Assembly: GCF_025612915.1 (NCBI RefSeq)
Contig: NC_069112.1
Coordinates: forward strand, 54,651,082 to 54,715,081
Direction of reading: 5' to 3'
Source of the DNA: Magallana angulata
Taxonomy: Eukaryota > Mollusca > Bivalvia > Ostreida > Ostreidae
DNA length: 64,000 nucleotides
Numbering within the stretch: the first letter of the stretch is position 1; each line of letters begins with the position of its first letter. Shown piece after piece: positions 34,410 to 45,191 of this stretch. Made by a program: the position numbers and the translations under genes. Under the pieces are notes generated by a model. It saw nothing but the letters and a program-made list of their open reading frames with translations, was not told where the DNA came from and ran no database searches.

Positions 34410-35408
34410 GTATCTTTAAATAGCACTGAATCGTTTATTTGTAGTTTTGGTATGCAGTATTATCCAGTTTTATCATACTTTCAGTCTGATTAAGAGTTTC
34501 CTTTCTCCTAATGAATTATGCTTTATGCCCATTTTTAAATTCATGTGGATTAGTGTTTGTTGTTAATGTTTGATACATTGATCGTTTACTATGTAATCTA
34601 TGATAATGAATGATCAACAACTGAACTCAATAACTGAATATTAATGCGTCTTCATCCGTAACCACTCCCCTAGCAACTGTTTCGGATGCCTTACCATGGA
34701 CATTACTTATTCATTTATGCTCAAGTTTGCTAGGCATACATTATGAATCTTTGAAACGGGTCCCTACAAAATAAAAATTCCATGAGTTGACTCCCTTAGA
34801 TTTCAATGGAAAATCCCGTATGTATTATGTTGCGTCTGCTTAAAATTTTTTGAACATCTCTTTTCACTTGCATTTTATTTTCAATCGAATTAAGTTAAAT
34901 TCTAGTAACATGCCTTCAAGAAGTATTTGTATGTACGCTGAAAGAATGAGGTCGGACAATATCTGATATTTAAAACGCTGTATCGCATTAGGTTAACTTT
35001 TTATATGCTTACATCATAATCATCAATATATCGTGTCTTCTTTCTACAGAAACACCATTCAGTGACAACACAAAAAATTAAGACCAGAAATCGTTTTTCC
35101 TTTACTTAAAATACGCAAAACACATACTGAGTATTTTCGCCATATCCATTTAGTTCACCTTGGTTAATATACCGCTAGAATACTTGAGTCGATTACAGAT
35201 AACGTCATACATTATAAGTAAAGTCACTTATTTTTCTATTCTGAATACAACAGCAGACATGTTACTATAAAAAAAGTACAATTGCATTAACAGACATTTT
35301 CGATAAGCAGTATGGATTTGGTCTGAATTTGTAAACTTAATGAAAATTCATAATCATAAACTCACAGGAGAAAAAAATAACGAAGCACAAATATTTATAT
35401 TTTTCTAG
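34410..35408 (+). other. Inferred intron before the B-box fragment
   Basis: Related to, but diverged from, 3380-4547. It keeps the CCTTACCATGGACATT to TACATTATGAA block at 34690-34745. Ends at the acceptor TATTTTTCTAG (35408). Confidence 0.45.
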
Positions 35409-35442
35409 AATGAGTCTTCGTAACTTTTAAACGTGCCAAACC

Positions 35443-35685
35443 ATGGACCCTCACCGCAGTGGTCAGGATGTGTTACGGTGTGATCTCTGTGAGAACCCTG
35501 GTCCCTATATGTACTGTGGTGTTTGTCACATAAATCTATGTAAAGCATGCGTGGGTGAACATCTCTCTGACGAGTTGATAGAACACAGGGTGGTGCCATT
35601 TAGAAAGAGAGGATCTACTATAACCTGTCCAACACATTTGTCTATACCTCGTACTTGGTTTATTTTTCCATATACCCAACAATAA
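35443..35685 (+). pseudogene. B-box gene fragment (first B-box only)
   Basis: 65 codons of a B-box protein start ([20 protein letters not shown] to STITCPTH). These cover B-box 1 complete (Cys13 to His48) and only the first Cys and His of B-box 2. At about 35638 the sequence jumps into the intron-like DNA found at 3525 (CCTCGTACTTGG), adds a 15-residue random tail and stops. The leader, acceptor (35407-35408) and a short upstream ORF (35410-35430) are kept. It looks like the scar of an unequal crossover or deletion that removed one gene body and the next gene's first exon. A small 80-residue zinc-finger peptide could be made, but function is doubtful. Confidence 0.85.
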
Positions 35686-36782
35686 TGTCTGGCCAACAAC
35701 TGAACTCAATAACTAAACGTAAATACGTCATCGTCCGTAACTGCAACTGTTTCGGATGTCTTACCATGGACGTTATTTATTCATTTATGTTCAGGTTTGC
35801 TAGGCGTACATTATGAAGCCTTCAAATGGGCACTACAAAAAAAGGTTCATTAATTGACTCTCTTACATATCAATTGAATATCTCTGGGTTTTTTTATTGA
35901 TTTGTAAAAAAAAAAAAAAACCGTAATCATTTTGTTGCGTTTGCTTGAATTCATTTGAACATCTCTTATTATTTGCATTTTATTGTCAATCGAATTATCT
36001 AAATTCTAAAAATATGCCTTCAAGAACTATATATATATGTATGTGCGCTGGCAGAATGAGGTCAGACAATATCTAATAAAACGTTTTGTTATACTTTCAT
36101 GTTAAATACTGAAATCTAATTGGTTTAGATGCAGTTTATAATCCGTTCTATTACCCTCAGCGTAAGCAATACACTTAGCAACGGGTAACATTATATAAAT
36201 AGTGCCTGTTTGGGAGGGTAACTGTTGAAATTGACACCCCGAGAAAGTTCGCGTCGGTTGACAATGGTTTCCTCGGGGTGTCAATTTTCACTGTTACCCT
36301 CCCAAACAGTCACTATTTATATAGTGTCGCATTAAGTTAACTTTTTGCATGCTAATATCATATTTATCAATAAATTGTGTTTTATTCTACAGAAACACAA
36401 TTCAGTGGCAACACAAAGTTAATAAATAAACATTATTTTCTTTACTTAAAATTTACAAAACACATCTCATTATAATATCCATTTACTTCATCTTGATTAA
36501 ATATACCATTGAAATAACAGAATCGATAAAAAATAACGTCATACATTTAAGGTCACAGTCATTTTCCTATTCTGAATCCAACAGCAGAAATATGTAACTA
36601 AATAAAATACAATTGCATTAGCAGAAATGGACATGGTCTTCATTTCAAATTCAGAATGTACTGTGTTTAAGTATGTGTCACAATTTTCAAACTAAACGCA
36701 TTTATGATTTGTAAACTTAATTTAAGTGCATAAACTCAGAGGAAAAATGATAAAGAAAACCAAATTTTTATATTTTTTCTAG
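35640..36782 (+). other. Intron-like upstream region of the 36817 gene
   Basis: Nearly the same as 3525-4547. It begins inside what is intron in the other copy, so the 36817 gene has no promoter block of its own between the fragment and itself. Ends at the acceptor TTTTTTCTAG (36782). Contains a hairpin (36192-36323). Confidence 0.6.
36192..36323. repeat. Inverted repeat (hairpin) with 53-bp arms
   Basis: Left arm 36192-36244 and right arm 36271-36323 pair with about four mismatches. Both contain TATATAAATAGTG, CTGTTTGGGAGGGTAAC and ATTGACACCCCGAG. The duplicate copy at about 3985-4075 keeps only the right arm, so one arm was lost there or added here. Confidence 0.85.
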
Positions 36783-36816
36783 AATATGTCTTGGTAACTG
36801 ATATATGTGCCCAACC

Positions 36817-38511
36817 ATGGACCCTCGTCGCAGTGGTCAAGATGTGTTACGGTGTGATCTCTGTGAGAACCCAGGTCCCTCTATGTACTGTGATGTTTGT
36901 CACACAAATCTATGTACAGCATGCGTGGGTGAACATCTCTCTGATGAGTTGATAGAACACAGGGTGGTGCCATTTAGAAAGCGAGGATCCACTCTTACTT
37001 GTACAAATCATTCCCCGAAAATTTGTGAACTTTACTGTGAAACATGCGATGGTCCGATGTGTTCACTTTGTGTTACGTCTGGTGAACATGAACAACACAA
37101 GAAAATTGACATTTTAAAATGTTTCGAAAACAAGAAAGCGGAAATTAAAGACGATTTACAAGAGTTAGAGAATAAAGTCTATCTTACATACCAACAGTTG
37201 GCATCTAAGATCCCAGTTCAAAAAGACAAAATGAAAGAAAACATCCAAAAGTTAAAATCAGCTATCAACGAACAGGGTGAACTTTGGCACAGAGGAATAG
37301 ATATGTTTATAGAAAAACTTAGATGGCGACTTGACAAAAATGAAAGTAATGTTTTTTCTGCCTTGAATAGACAGGAAGATGAATACACCATCAGAATTTC
37401 TGAAATCAAACAAAGCATAGAAGATTTGAAAAAACTATATGATTCTAACGATGTAAGTGTTGTCTCCTTATACAAATCCAAAAATGATAGATTTAGAAGA
37501 TTGCCAGCTCAGCCAGTGGTGACACTGCCTGAATTTTTTCCTCATGATGTCAACAAAATAAGAATACTAGTAAAAGAAAATTTTGGCTTTCTGTCACCGC
37601 TTTCCATCAATACTGAAGAACAAGGGTACATATTGAAATCTCCAGGTACAACGTCTTTTCCCTTAGTTAAAACACTTATTGATGTACCAAGAATCATTGC
37701 AAATACCTACATTCAGTGCTTAAATTCTAATAGTTTACACTGTGTATGTAGTGCAAATAATGAAGAATTCTGGACTTGTCATCGTGATAATAGGATAAGG
37801 CTCTACAATTTCCATGGAGAACTAGTGAAGTCATTTCAAACCAAGACAGGAAACAGTCCCGTTGACATAGCAGTGACAAAAAGCGGAGATTTAGTTTATA
37901 CTGATTTAAAAAATCTCAGTGTGAACATAGTAAAGAATACAGAAATATTTGAAGTCGTTATACTAAAAGAATGGAGGCCTTTTTATGTCTGTTGTTCCTC
38001 TTCGGGTGATATATTGGTTGTTATGGACAATTTGAATGGATATGATTCAAAAGTTGTACGTTATTCTGGCTCAACCGAAAAACAAAGTATACAGTTTGAT
38101 GGCAAAGGTCAGCGTCTGTATTCAAATCTTGGTGAATGTCCATGTTCATGTTCTAAAAACATCGTTGAAAATATGAACTTAGACATTTGTGTGGCTGACG
38201 GCCACAACAATGCAATCACTGTTGTCAACCATGCCGGTGAACTCAGGTTTCGGTACACGGGAATTTTTAATCCTATCGGCATCGCTACAGACAGCCAGGG
38301 GCGGATCCTGGCAGTTGAAACCCCTGAGAATCGTATCCACATCCTAGATCAGGACGGACAGTTCCTCCGCTACATCGACAACTGTGGCTTAGTGGCTCCG
38401 TGGGGTTTAAGTGTGGACAATGACGATAAACTCATAGTGTTGAGGAGAGATAAACTCATAGTGTTGAGGAGAGACAGTGGTAATGTGAAGAAGATTCAAT
38501 ACTGTCAGTGA
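36817..38511 (+). CDS. B-box/coiled-coil/NHL (TRIM-like) protein, A type
   Basis: An intact protein of 564 residues from the MDP start at 36817 (CCAACCATGG); an in-frame ATG at 36805 adds four. The two B-boxes (Cys13 to His48; Cys62 to HEQH near 91-94), the coiled coil (about 100-205) and the NHL propeller (about 270-564) are complete. Near the C-terminus an eight-residue unit, DKLIVLRR, is present twice in a row, from a 24-bp direct duplication. The copy at 4582 shares it; the chimeric copy (12198-12665) does not, which orders the duplications. The DNA is about 99% like 4582-6275, so it is a very recent duplicate, a gene-converted copy, or an uncollapsed second haplotype. A three-codon upstream ORF (36786-36797) follows the splice acceptor. 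Confidence 0.94.
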   Translation: MDPRRSGQDVLRCDLCENPGPSMYCDVCHTNLCTACVGEHLSDELIEHRVVPFRKRGSTLTCTNHSPKICELYCETCDGPMCSLCVTSGEHEQHKKIDILKCFENKKAEIKDDLQELENKVYLTYQQLASKIPVQKDKMKENIQKLKSAINEQGELWHRGIDMFIEKLRWRLDKNESNVFSALNRQEDEYTIRISEIKQSIEDLKKLYDSNDVSVVSLYKSKNDRFRRLPAQPVVTLPEFFPHDVNKIRILVKENFGFLSPLSINTEEQGYILKSPGTTSFPLVKTLIDVPRIIANTYIQCLNSNSLHCVCSANNEEFWTCHRDNRIRLYNFHGELVKSFQTKTGNSPVDIAVTKSGDLVYTDLKNLSVNIVKNTEIFEVVILKEWRPFYVCCSSSGDILVVMDNLNGYDSKVVRYSGSTEKQSIQFDGKGQRLYSNLGECPCSCSKNIVENMNLDICVADGHNNAITVVNHAGELRFRYTGIFNPIGIATDSQGRILAVETPENRIHILDQDGQFLRYIDNCGLVAPWGLSVDNDDKLIVLRRDKLIVLRRDSGNVKKIQYCQ

Positions 38512-39058
38512 ATAAGTTTATTTGTTTTAAGCACTGTGTGTTCTCTACAGTCGCTGGTACATTACAGAATTTCTTAGTAAAATACATTTTTTTGACAAAC
38601 CATTATAAGCTTCTTATTTCTTCTATGTATATGATATATATTGATTGCATTCACTTAAGTGTTCCATCTAATGTTGCTGCTGCTTGATAAAAAATATTTG
38701 ATAAAACAAAACGAGAAAAGACATGTGGACATAATATTTTGAAATTCTCTGAAGTTTTATTCGTTGTAAAATCTTCTTTAAACATTACAATTAGTAGTAT
38801 TGTGTTATTTAAAATTCATCACATATCGTTATATCTGGTAATGCTTATTTTTGCAATTGTACTTTCAAAAATTTCTTTTACATTTGTTTAAAATTTTAAT
38901 GAAATTTATTTTGAAATAATGTCCACATATAACATTGAATATCACCACAATAAAAAAAAATGTAAGACATATAGTTAAATTGAATTTATAACCAAAGTTA
39001 TACAATTCAATTGAATAAATCTTTTGAAATAAACTTTTAACTCAAACAAAAATGAAGA

Positions 39059-39078
39059 CCCTCTCTCTCTCTCTCTCC

Positions 39079-39111
<33 letters not shown>

Positions 39112-39117
39112 TCTCTC
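39059..39117. repeat. (CT)n microsatellite, interrupted
   Basis: 59 bp with one CC and one TATC interruption; the tract at 6820 is the same locus and is shorter. Confidence 0.97.
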
Positions 39118-39525
39118 ATTTTCTTTTAGTCCACAGGTGCGGCATTCAATGCAATTAATACAATTTTGAACAATAATGTATTTGATTAAATGTATGTATG
39201 AATACTACGTACATTTATCTAAGTGCAAAAATATGACAATACTAGCATCACAATAAATGACTGAAAGAAAGCTATTTTACTTGTATGAACCTATTTATCA
39301 TTCATTAAGAAATATAACCATAGCATGTTCTTAAAACACATATATTTTGTTATATAAATAATACTTTATGGATGTGTTAAGGGCATACATTGAATAAGAA
39401 TCTTTTGTTTTGATATTCTTGTACTCCATGCACATGTACAGTTGGACTTCGGCAATTTAGATTTAAGAAAAAGGTGTTTATTTTCTTCTATGGATTGACG
39501 ATTTAAAAAATATAATGAATCATTC

Positions 39526-40018
39526 AAAGGGGCATGGTCACGATTTTGGTCAAAAATGATTTCTCCAATTTTGATGTTTACAATGCTTCGGTAAGGCATA
39601 TTTAATATGCAACCAAATTTGAATGTCACTTGTTGAGTTATAAGCGAGTTACAGAGCTTACAATTCTTTGCTATGTAAACAAAGCCTTTGTTTACATTTT
39701 GAATGTTGAAGTGAAAATTACAGTTTTAGACCAAAAGTAATGTATTAAACGTTAGGAACTGTTTTTTATGCTTAAAATGAATAAGAAGATAGACAAATCA
39801 GTTTGAAAAAGATTTTGACTGGTATATTAAACATATGTAAACAAAAACAGGGCACGAGCCTTGTTTACATTACAAAGAGTTGTAAGTCCTGTGTCTTGCT
39901 TATAACTCTACGATTGACTCTCAAAATTCATTTTATCATTAGAATTGCATTCCTAAAGCATTGTAAATAATAAAAACAGAAAAATAAAATTTGACCAAAA
40001 TCGTGACCATGTCCCTTT
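39526..40018. mobile_element. MITE family 2, copy 2
   Basis: The same insertion as 7267-7758, carried along by the duplication; 29-bp inverted ends. Confidence 0.9.
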
Positions 40019-40635
40019 AATGAATATGAAAGTTGTGTGTTTTATGATTATCTCTAGGATATTATATGAATTTATTATAACTAATTTTAAAAAAAAATAA
40101 AGAAACATACTTCATGCATTTTCTTGTAATTTAAAAACACTTTAGCTCTATATTCTACGAAGAAATGACTTTGTTCATAAATATCCGTACCATCATCCAG
40201 GGGCAGATTCAGTCGGTAGACTAGGAATGACCTATTCTTTTGCATATTAACTTTGAATTAATCTCTCAATTTAATGCTTTAACTAGACCACTTAAAACTG
40301 GAAAATAAAGACCGCTTCGAACACTCCATTCATTAAGATTTTCTAATACCTTGAATGTAAGTACCAGCAAATATGTACTGTATTGAGTGTTACATTGTAA
40401 CAACTACTCTCATTTAACTATAAAAATTATTAAAAATGTCGTACAATGCTGAACAGTTGTATGTATTTGCGACCACATTTTTACTTTTATATTTGATATT
40501 CTTGGTCTAATATCCAGTTTTCTCTGTATTCAATTTAATCAATATCAACTAGTATAAACCATTTATACAAACATCAATACATGTATACTTTTTTTTCAAT
40601 TGATTCATGCACATAAACTTTTAATAGGTTAAAGT

Positions 40636-40727
40636 TCGAACAGACATTTAAATTCACCTTCTGATCTAACAATGGTAGCTTAACAACGCAATGTGAATAA
40701 CTGAACAAGCCATGTAATATCGTAGAG
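40636..40727 (+). promoter_or_regulatory. Candidate core promoter and first exon of the 41836 gene
   Basis: TTCGAACAGACATTTAAATT (TTTAAA 40647-40652), then CGTAGAG|GTATGT with the GT at 40728. Partner acceptor at 41796-41797, giving an intron of about 1.07 kb. Confidence 0.55.
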
Positions 40728-41127
40728 GTATGTATGTATACAGAGTAGGTAAATCATTTATTCTTAGTGAATATCATTTAGTATTAGTAGCATTTTATTC
40801 TATATAAGATTTTCTTTATCCTCCATCATTTATGTTTTATGTCCTTAGTTAATGTATGGAGTTCTTTGTTTATCCTTTGAACTTGGATCATATATATTAT
40901 ACGCTACAGTAATGTTTGATCAACAACAGAACTCAATAACAAAATGTAAATGCGTCCTCGTCCATAACAACTCTCCTAGCAACTGTTTCGGATGCCTTAC
41001 CATGGACGCTATTTATTCATTCATGCTCAGGTTTGCTAGGCGTACATTATGAAGCCTTCAAACGATAGAGTATAAAAAATTCATTAATGGACATTTTTAG
41101 ATTTCAAAGTGAATATTTGTTAATTTT

Positions 41128-41131
41128 ATTA

Positions 41132-41165
<34 letters not shown>
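41128..41165. repeat. (ATT)n microsatellite
   Basis: About 12 trinucleotide units in the first intron of the 41836 gene. Shorter versions lie at 8868 and 23713. Confidence 0.95.
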
Positions 41166-41835
41166 CATCAACATAAATCTCAAAAGTCATTTGCTGTGTA
41201 TGCTTGAATCTATTAGAGCATTAGAAGGGGGGAGTGTGGCCATTTTGTACATTTAAGGATAAAAATGTAAACATTTCTTGAACTAGCTTGTTTCTGCCAA
41301 AAACTGACTAAACCTGTTATCAAAAAATCAAAAAGAAACAAATATGAGGTTCTACATGTTGTACTGTATGCATATTACGGATACAAGAGCCGAACCATGC
41401 CTTTTTAATCAATTTGAACAGCACAGCTATAGACTTAAATTCAAGATATAAAAGTTTGAAAAAATATAAAAGGAGGTCATTAGTGTCCACTCTACAACCA
41501 TTTGTTGAGAAAAAGGTCAAAACTTGCTTCTTTAAGTTGTAACTTTGTCTCAAAAGAAGGTACCCTATTCTTAAATGGGTATCAAAAATCAAAAACCATC
41601 AGTTCGCACAAGATATTTATGCGTCTATGGAAGTACATTGAAGGTTTAGTATCATGCATTGAAAAATACATGTAAAAAAGACAATTTTTGTTTACCCCTA
41701 CCTACAAAGCCTCCTCCTAGACCATGAATCTTGTCGGTGGAATTCGCCATCCTACACTCGAAGCAATAAATAATTCTATTATTGTCTATTTTTCTAGAAA
41801 TGGTTTAACTTGGTAAATGATAAACGTGCCTAACC

Positions 41836-43064
41836 ATGGACCCTCACCGCAGTGGTCAGGACGTGTTACGATGTGATCTCTGTGAGGATCCTGGTCCCTC
41901 TATGTACTGTGATGTTTGTCACACAAATCTATGTAAATCATGCGTGGGTGAACATCTCTCTGATGAGTTGATAGAACACAGGGTGGTGCCATTTAGAAAG
42001 AGAGGATCCACTCTTACTTGTACAAAGCATTCCCCAAAAATTTGTGAACTTTACTGTGAGCAATGTAATGGCCCAATCTGCTCCCTTTGTGTTTCATCTG
42101 GTGACCATGAACAACACAAGAAAATTGACATTTTTAAACATTTTGAAAACAAAAAAGCAGAAATTAAAGAAGATTTACAAGAGTTAGAGAATAACATCTA
42201 CCCTATTTACCAAAATATTGCATCAAGGATCCCAGTTCAAAGAGACAAGGTGAAAGAAAACTCACAAAAATTGAAATCAGACATCAGCAAACATGGTGAA
42301 ATTTTGCATAGGAAAATAGATGCTTTGATAGAGAAAGAAAAAAAACGAGCTGATGGAATAAACAATAAGTTTCTTGTTGCCTTAAAAAAACAAGAATATG
42401 AATACGCAAACTGCATTTCGGAAATCAAACAAAGCATAGTATGTTTGAGAACATTACTGGACTCCAATGACATATGTCTTGTCTCCTCATACAGACTCGA
42501 AATTGACAGATATAGAAAATTGCCAGCCAAACCTATGATGGCGAAAACAATTTTTTTCCCTACAAATGTTGATGAAAAAAAACTTTCTGAACAAATGAGT
42601 CATGCGAGAGGATCGATCCTCAGAAAAGAGAAACAAGGGTATATATTGAAATCTCCAGATTCATTATCTTCTCCCCCAGACAGAACACTCACTGATCTAC
42701 CCCAAATCATTTCAAACACTGACATTCAGTATGAAAATCCTGGTAAATTCCGCAGTATATCCTGTTTAAATGATGAAGAATTCTGGACTTGTGGCGATGA
42801 TAATATAATGAGACTATACAATTTTTCTGGAAATCTTGTGAAGTCAATTCAAACCAAGTCAGGAAGAATGCCAAGAGACATAGCAGTAACAAAAACTGGA
42901 GATTTAGTTTATACTGATCCGTGGAATTTTACTGTGAACATAGTGAAAAATACACAAATATATGACGTAGTCAGACTACAGAAGAAATGGACACCCGAAT
43001 ACATATGTTGTTCAGCCACTGGTGACTTCCTGGTTGTTATGTTCAACTTTGATAAAGGCGAAGT

Positions 43065-43102
<38 letters not shown>

Positions 43103-43512
43103 CTATTCAGTTCGACTCGGAAGGCCGGCCTCTTTTTTTAATTCCAAATGATCAATGTGGTACCGATTGCACTACATACATAGCTGAAAATAGAAATTTA
43201 GACATATGTGTGGCTGACGTTCATAAACATGCAATTATTGTCGTTAATCGTGCCGGGGAGCTAAGATTTCGGTACACCAGTATCACTAAACCAGTTGGCA
43301 TCGCTACAGACAGCCAGGGACGAATCCTGGCAGCAGACAGTCCAAACAATCGCATCCACATCCTGGATCAAGACGGGCAGTTCCTTCGCTACATTGATAA
43401 TTGTGACTTATATACTAGTACTCCATGGAGTTTAAGTGTGGACAATGACGATAAACTAGTGGTGTTGATGAAAGACAGTGGTAGTGTGAAGAAGATCCAA
43501 TATTGTCTGTAA
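41836..43512 (+). CDS. B-box/coiled-coil/NHL (TRIM-like) protein, B type
   Basis: An intact 558-residue protein. It has the same B-box ligands as its siblings, a coiled coil rich in Lys/Glu (about 100-205) and an NHL propeller ending DSGSVKKIQYCL. Residues about 1-70 ([20 protein letters not shown]) follow the A type. From CNGPICSLCVSSGDHEQH on it follows the B type (as in 24379), which points to a gene-conversion tract. The 3' flank is B-type. ATG at 41836 (CTAACCATGG); acceptor TTTTTCTAG ends 41797; a two-codon upstream ORF (ATGGTTTAA, 41800-41808) lies in the leader. The propeller has short differences from 24379 (LQKKWTPEY, CDLYTSTPW). No RING. Confidence 0.94.
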
Positions 43513-44156
43513 ACAAACTGAATGATTGGCTTTAAGCCTTGCATCATAACAAACCGCGGTGTTGCTTAATTATATGTTGCATGTAATTTTATCGTTGAGA
43601 GACTCAAGATGTATGTTATTTTTGTTTTATTAGAAAATTAATGGTATATTTGTTGGTATATATTATTGGTATATTAGTTGGTATGTTACTTATCAGACTA
43701 TTAAATGCCTTATCACTTTCACTGTTACAGTAATCATTGCTTGATATATCACGTCATTAGAATAACTGTTTCTTTATTCTTATTTTTTTAAAAAATATGG
43801 ATATAAAACAAAAAATCTGTTACCAAAACTTACTTGAACATATTTTTTAGCATTTTTAAAACATTATATAAACTAGTCTAATTATAAGTTTCATTGTATC
43901 AGGTAGTGCCAGATTTTGTAACCGTGTTTGTGACAGTTATTGCCCAAATTTGTCAACAAAACTTAATTTTTCATGAAATTTATTTTAAAACAATATTTAT
44001 ATATACTTAACAATAATTTTCTTGACAATAACAAAACAATTATAACTAAGGAAATATGCAAGAGTTAATAGATAAATTCATATACTAGTATTCATTTCAC
44101 ATGAATAAATGGAATGATTCTAAAATTAAACTTATAATTGTCAAAATTTTGAATTG

Positions 44157-44185
<29 letters not shown>
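44157..44185. repeat. (CT)n microsatellite
   Basis: About 14 units; same locus as 28021. Confidence 0.97.
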
Positions 44186-44188
<3 letters not shown>

Positions 44189-44622
44189 CTTTCTTACTTT
44201 TTTCTCTCCAATACACAATTCATGTTCTACATTCATTGCATGACAAATTCCAGTAGAAAATATTCAGTTCAGTTTGAAAACAATTACAGAATTATACATG
44301 TACTGTGAATAAATTTCTCTAATTCTATTCTTTTTCTAATTAAAAAAAACCATGCTATTGCTTCTCTACGTAGAAATTATTCAATTTTACCCTGTAAATA
44401 TTAGAACATCGATATAAATTTTCAAGTAAAAATTTTGAAACAATCACTTAAACCATTTCATTCAACCATAAATAAAAAATCACATCTTGTTATAATTTCT
44501 TCAATAAAAATTTACGAGGATTTTCCGTTTTTCAAACTGATTTTTTTTCTTTGAAAAAGGTCAAGAGAAACTCATGTGAAGCACTACTGTTTGACTGTGT
44601 GTACAAAACATATCACAGAAAA

Positions 44623-44823
44623 AACTGCATACAAGGCTATTTTTGCTGTGTGTTATTTTCGCCCTTCTTCACTTGCCAAGGCTTGATTTCGCCAATACAA
44701 AATTGTGTTTGAAAACAGACAATAATAGACATTATAATTCATTCAGTCTTAAATTTTCTCGGTGAAAATAAGGGCAAAAGGAGCGAAAATAAAACAGGAG
44801 CGAATATTTCCCTGTTTACAGTA
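44623..44823. mobile_element. MITE family 1, copy 3
   Basis: ACTGCATACAAGGCTATTTT to ATTTCCCTGTTTACAGTA; the same insertion as 28508-28709. Confidence 0.75.
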
Positions 44824-45007
44824 TTCAAGTGTTTGTAAAACCATTTTACGTTGAGCAAATAAAATTATACAGCTGTTATATAAATCTAGCTTTTCTGAAC
44901 GAACGAGCTGTGTACCATTTGAGCAAAAATAGCAATCATAATAAGTTTTATATTATGAGGAAAATACGTGAAAGAAAAATTTTAAAAATGTAAAATTATG
45001 AGCAAAT

Positions 45008-45191
45008 ATATGACAATAAAACACGGTTTCAGCAAACATCCTTACAATGAATTGACGCTTACAGCCAAGTGATTTTCATTCCCCAAAACTTTATAACATG
45101 TTGTAAACTTGACGGATATAACAAATTACGCTCATTACAATGTAAAATCGCCCGTCCCCGGCACTTTGTTATAAGTGTGTTTTACTGTACA
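45008..45191. mobile_element. Short insertion, probable MITE family 4
   Basis: Absent from the duplicate flank near 28890-28905. It lies between GAGCAAATATA and AATTAATATTTTTC. The ends are a weak inverted pair (AAAACACGG... and ...GTGTGTTTTACTG). Contains CAGCCAAGTGATTTTCATTC. A partial relative may lie at about 49635-49715. Confidence 0.55.

Larger units (their letters stand above)
38512..40635. other. 3' flank of the 36817 gene, no gene seen
   Basis: Near-identical to 6276-8366. Holds (CT)n and MITE family 2 copy 2. Confidence 0.75.
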
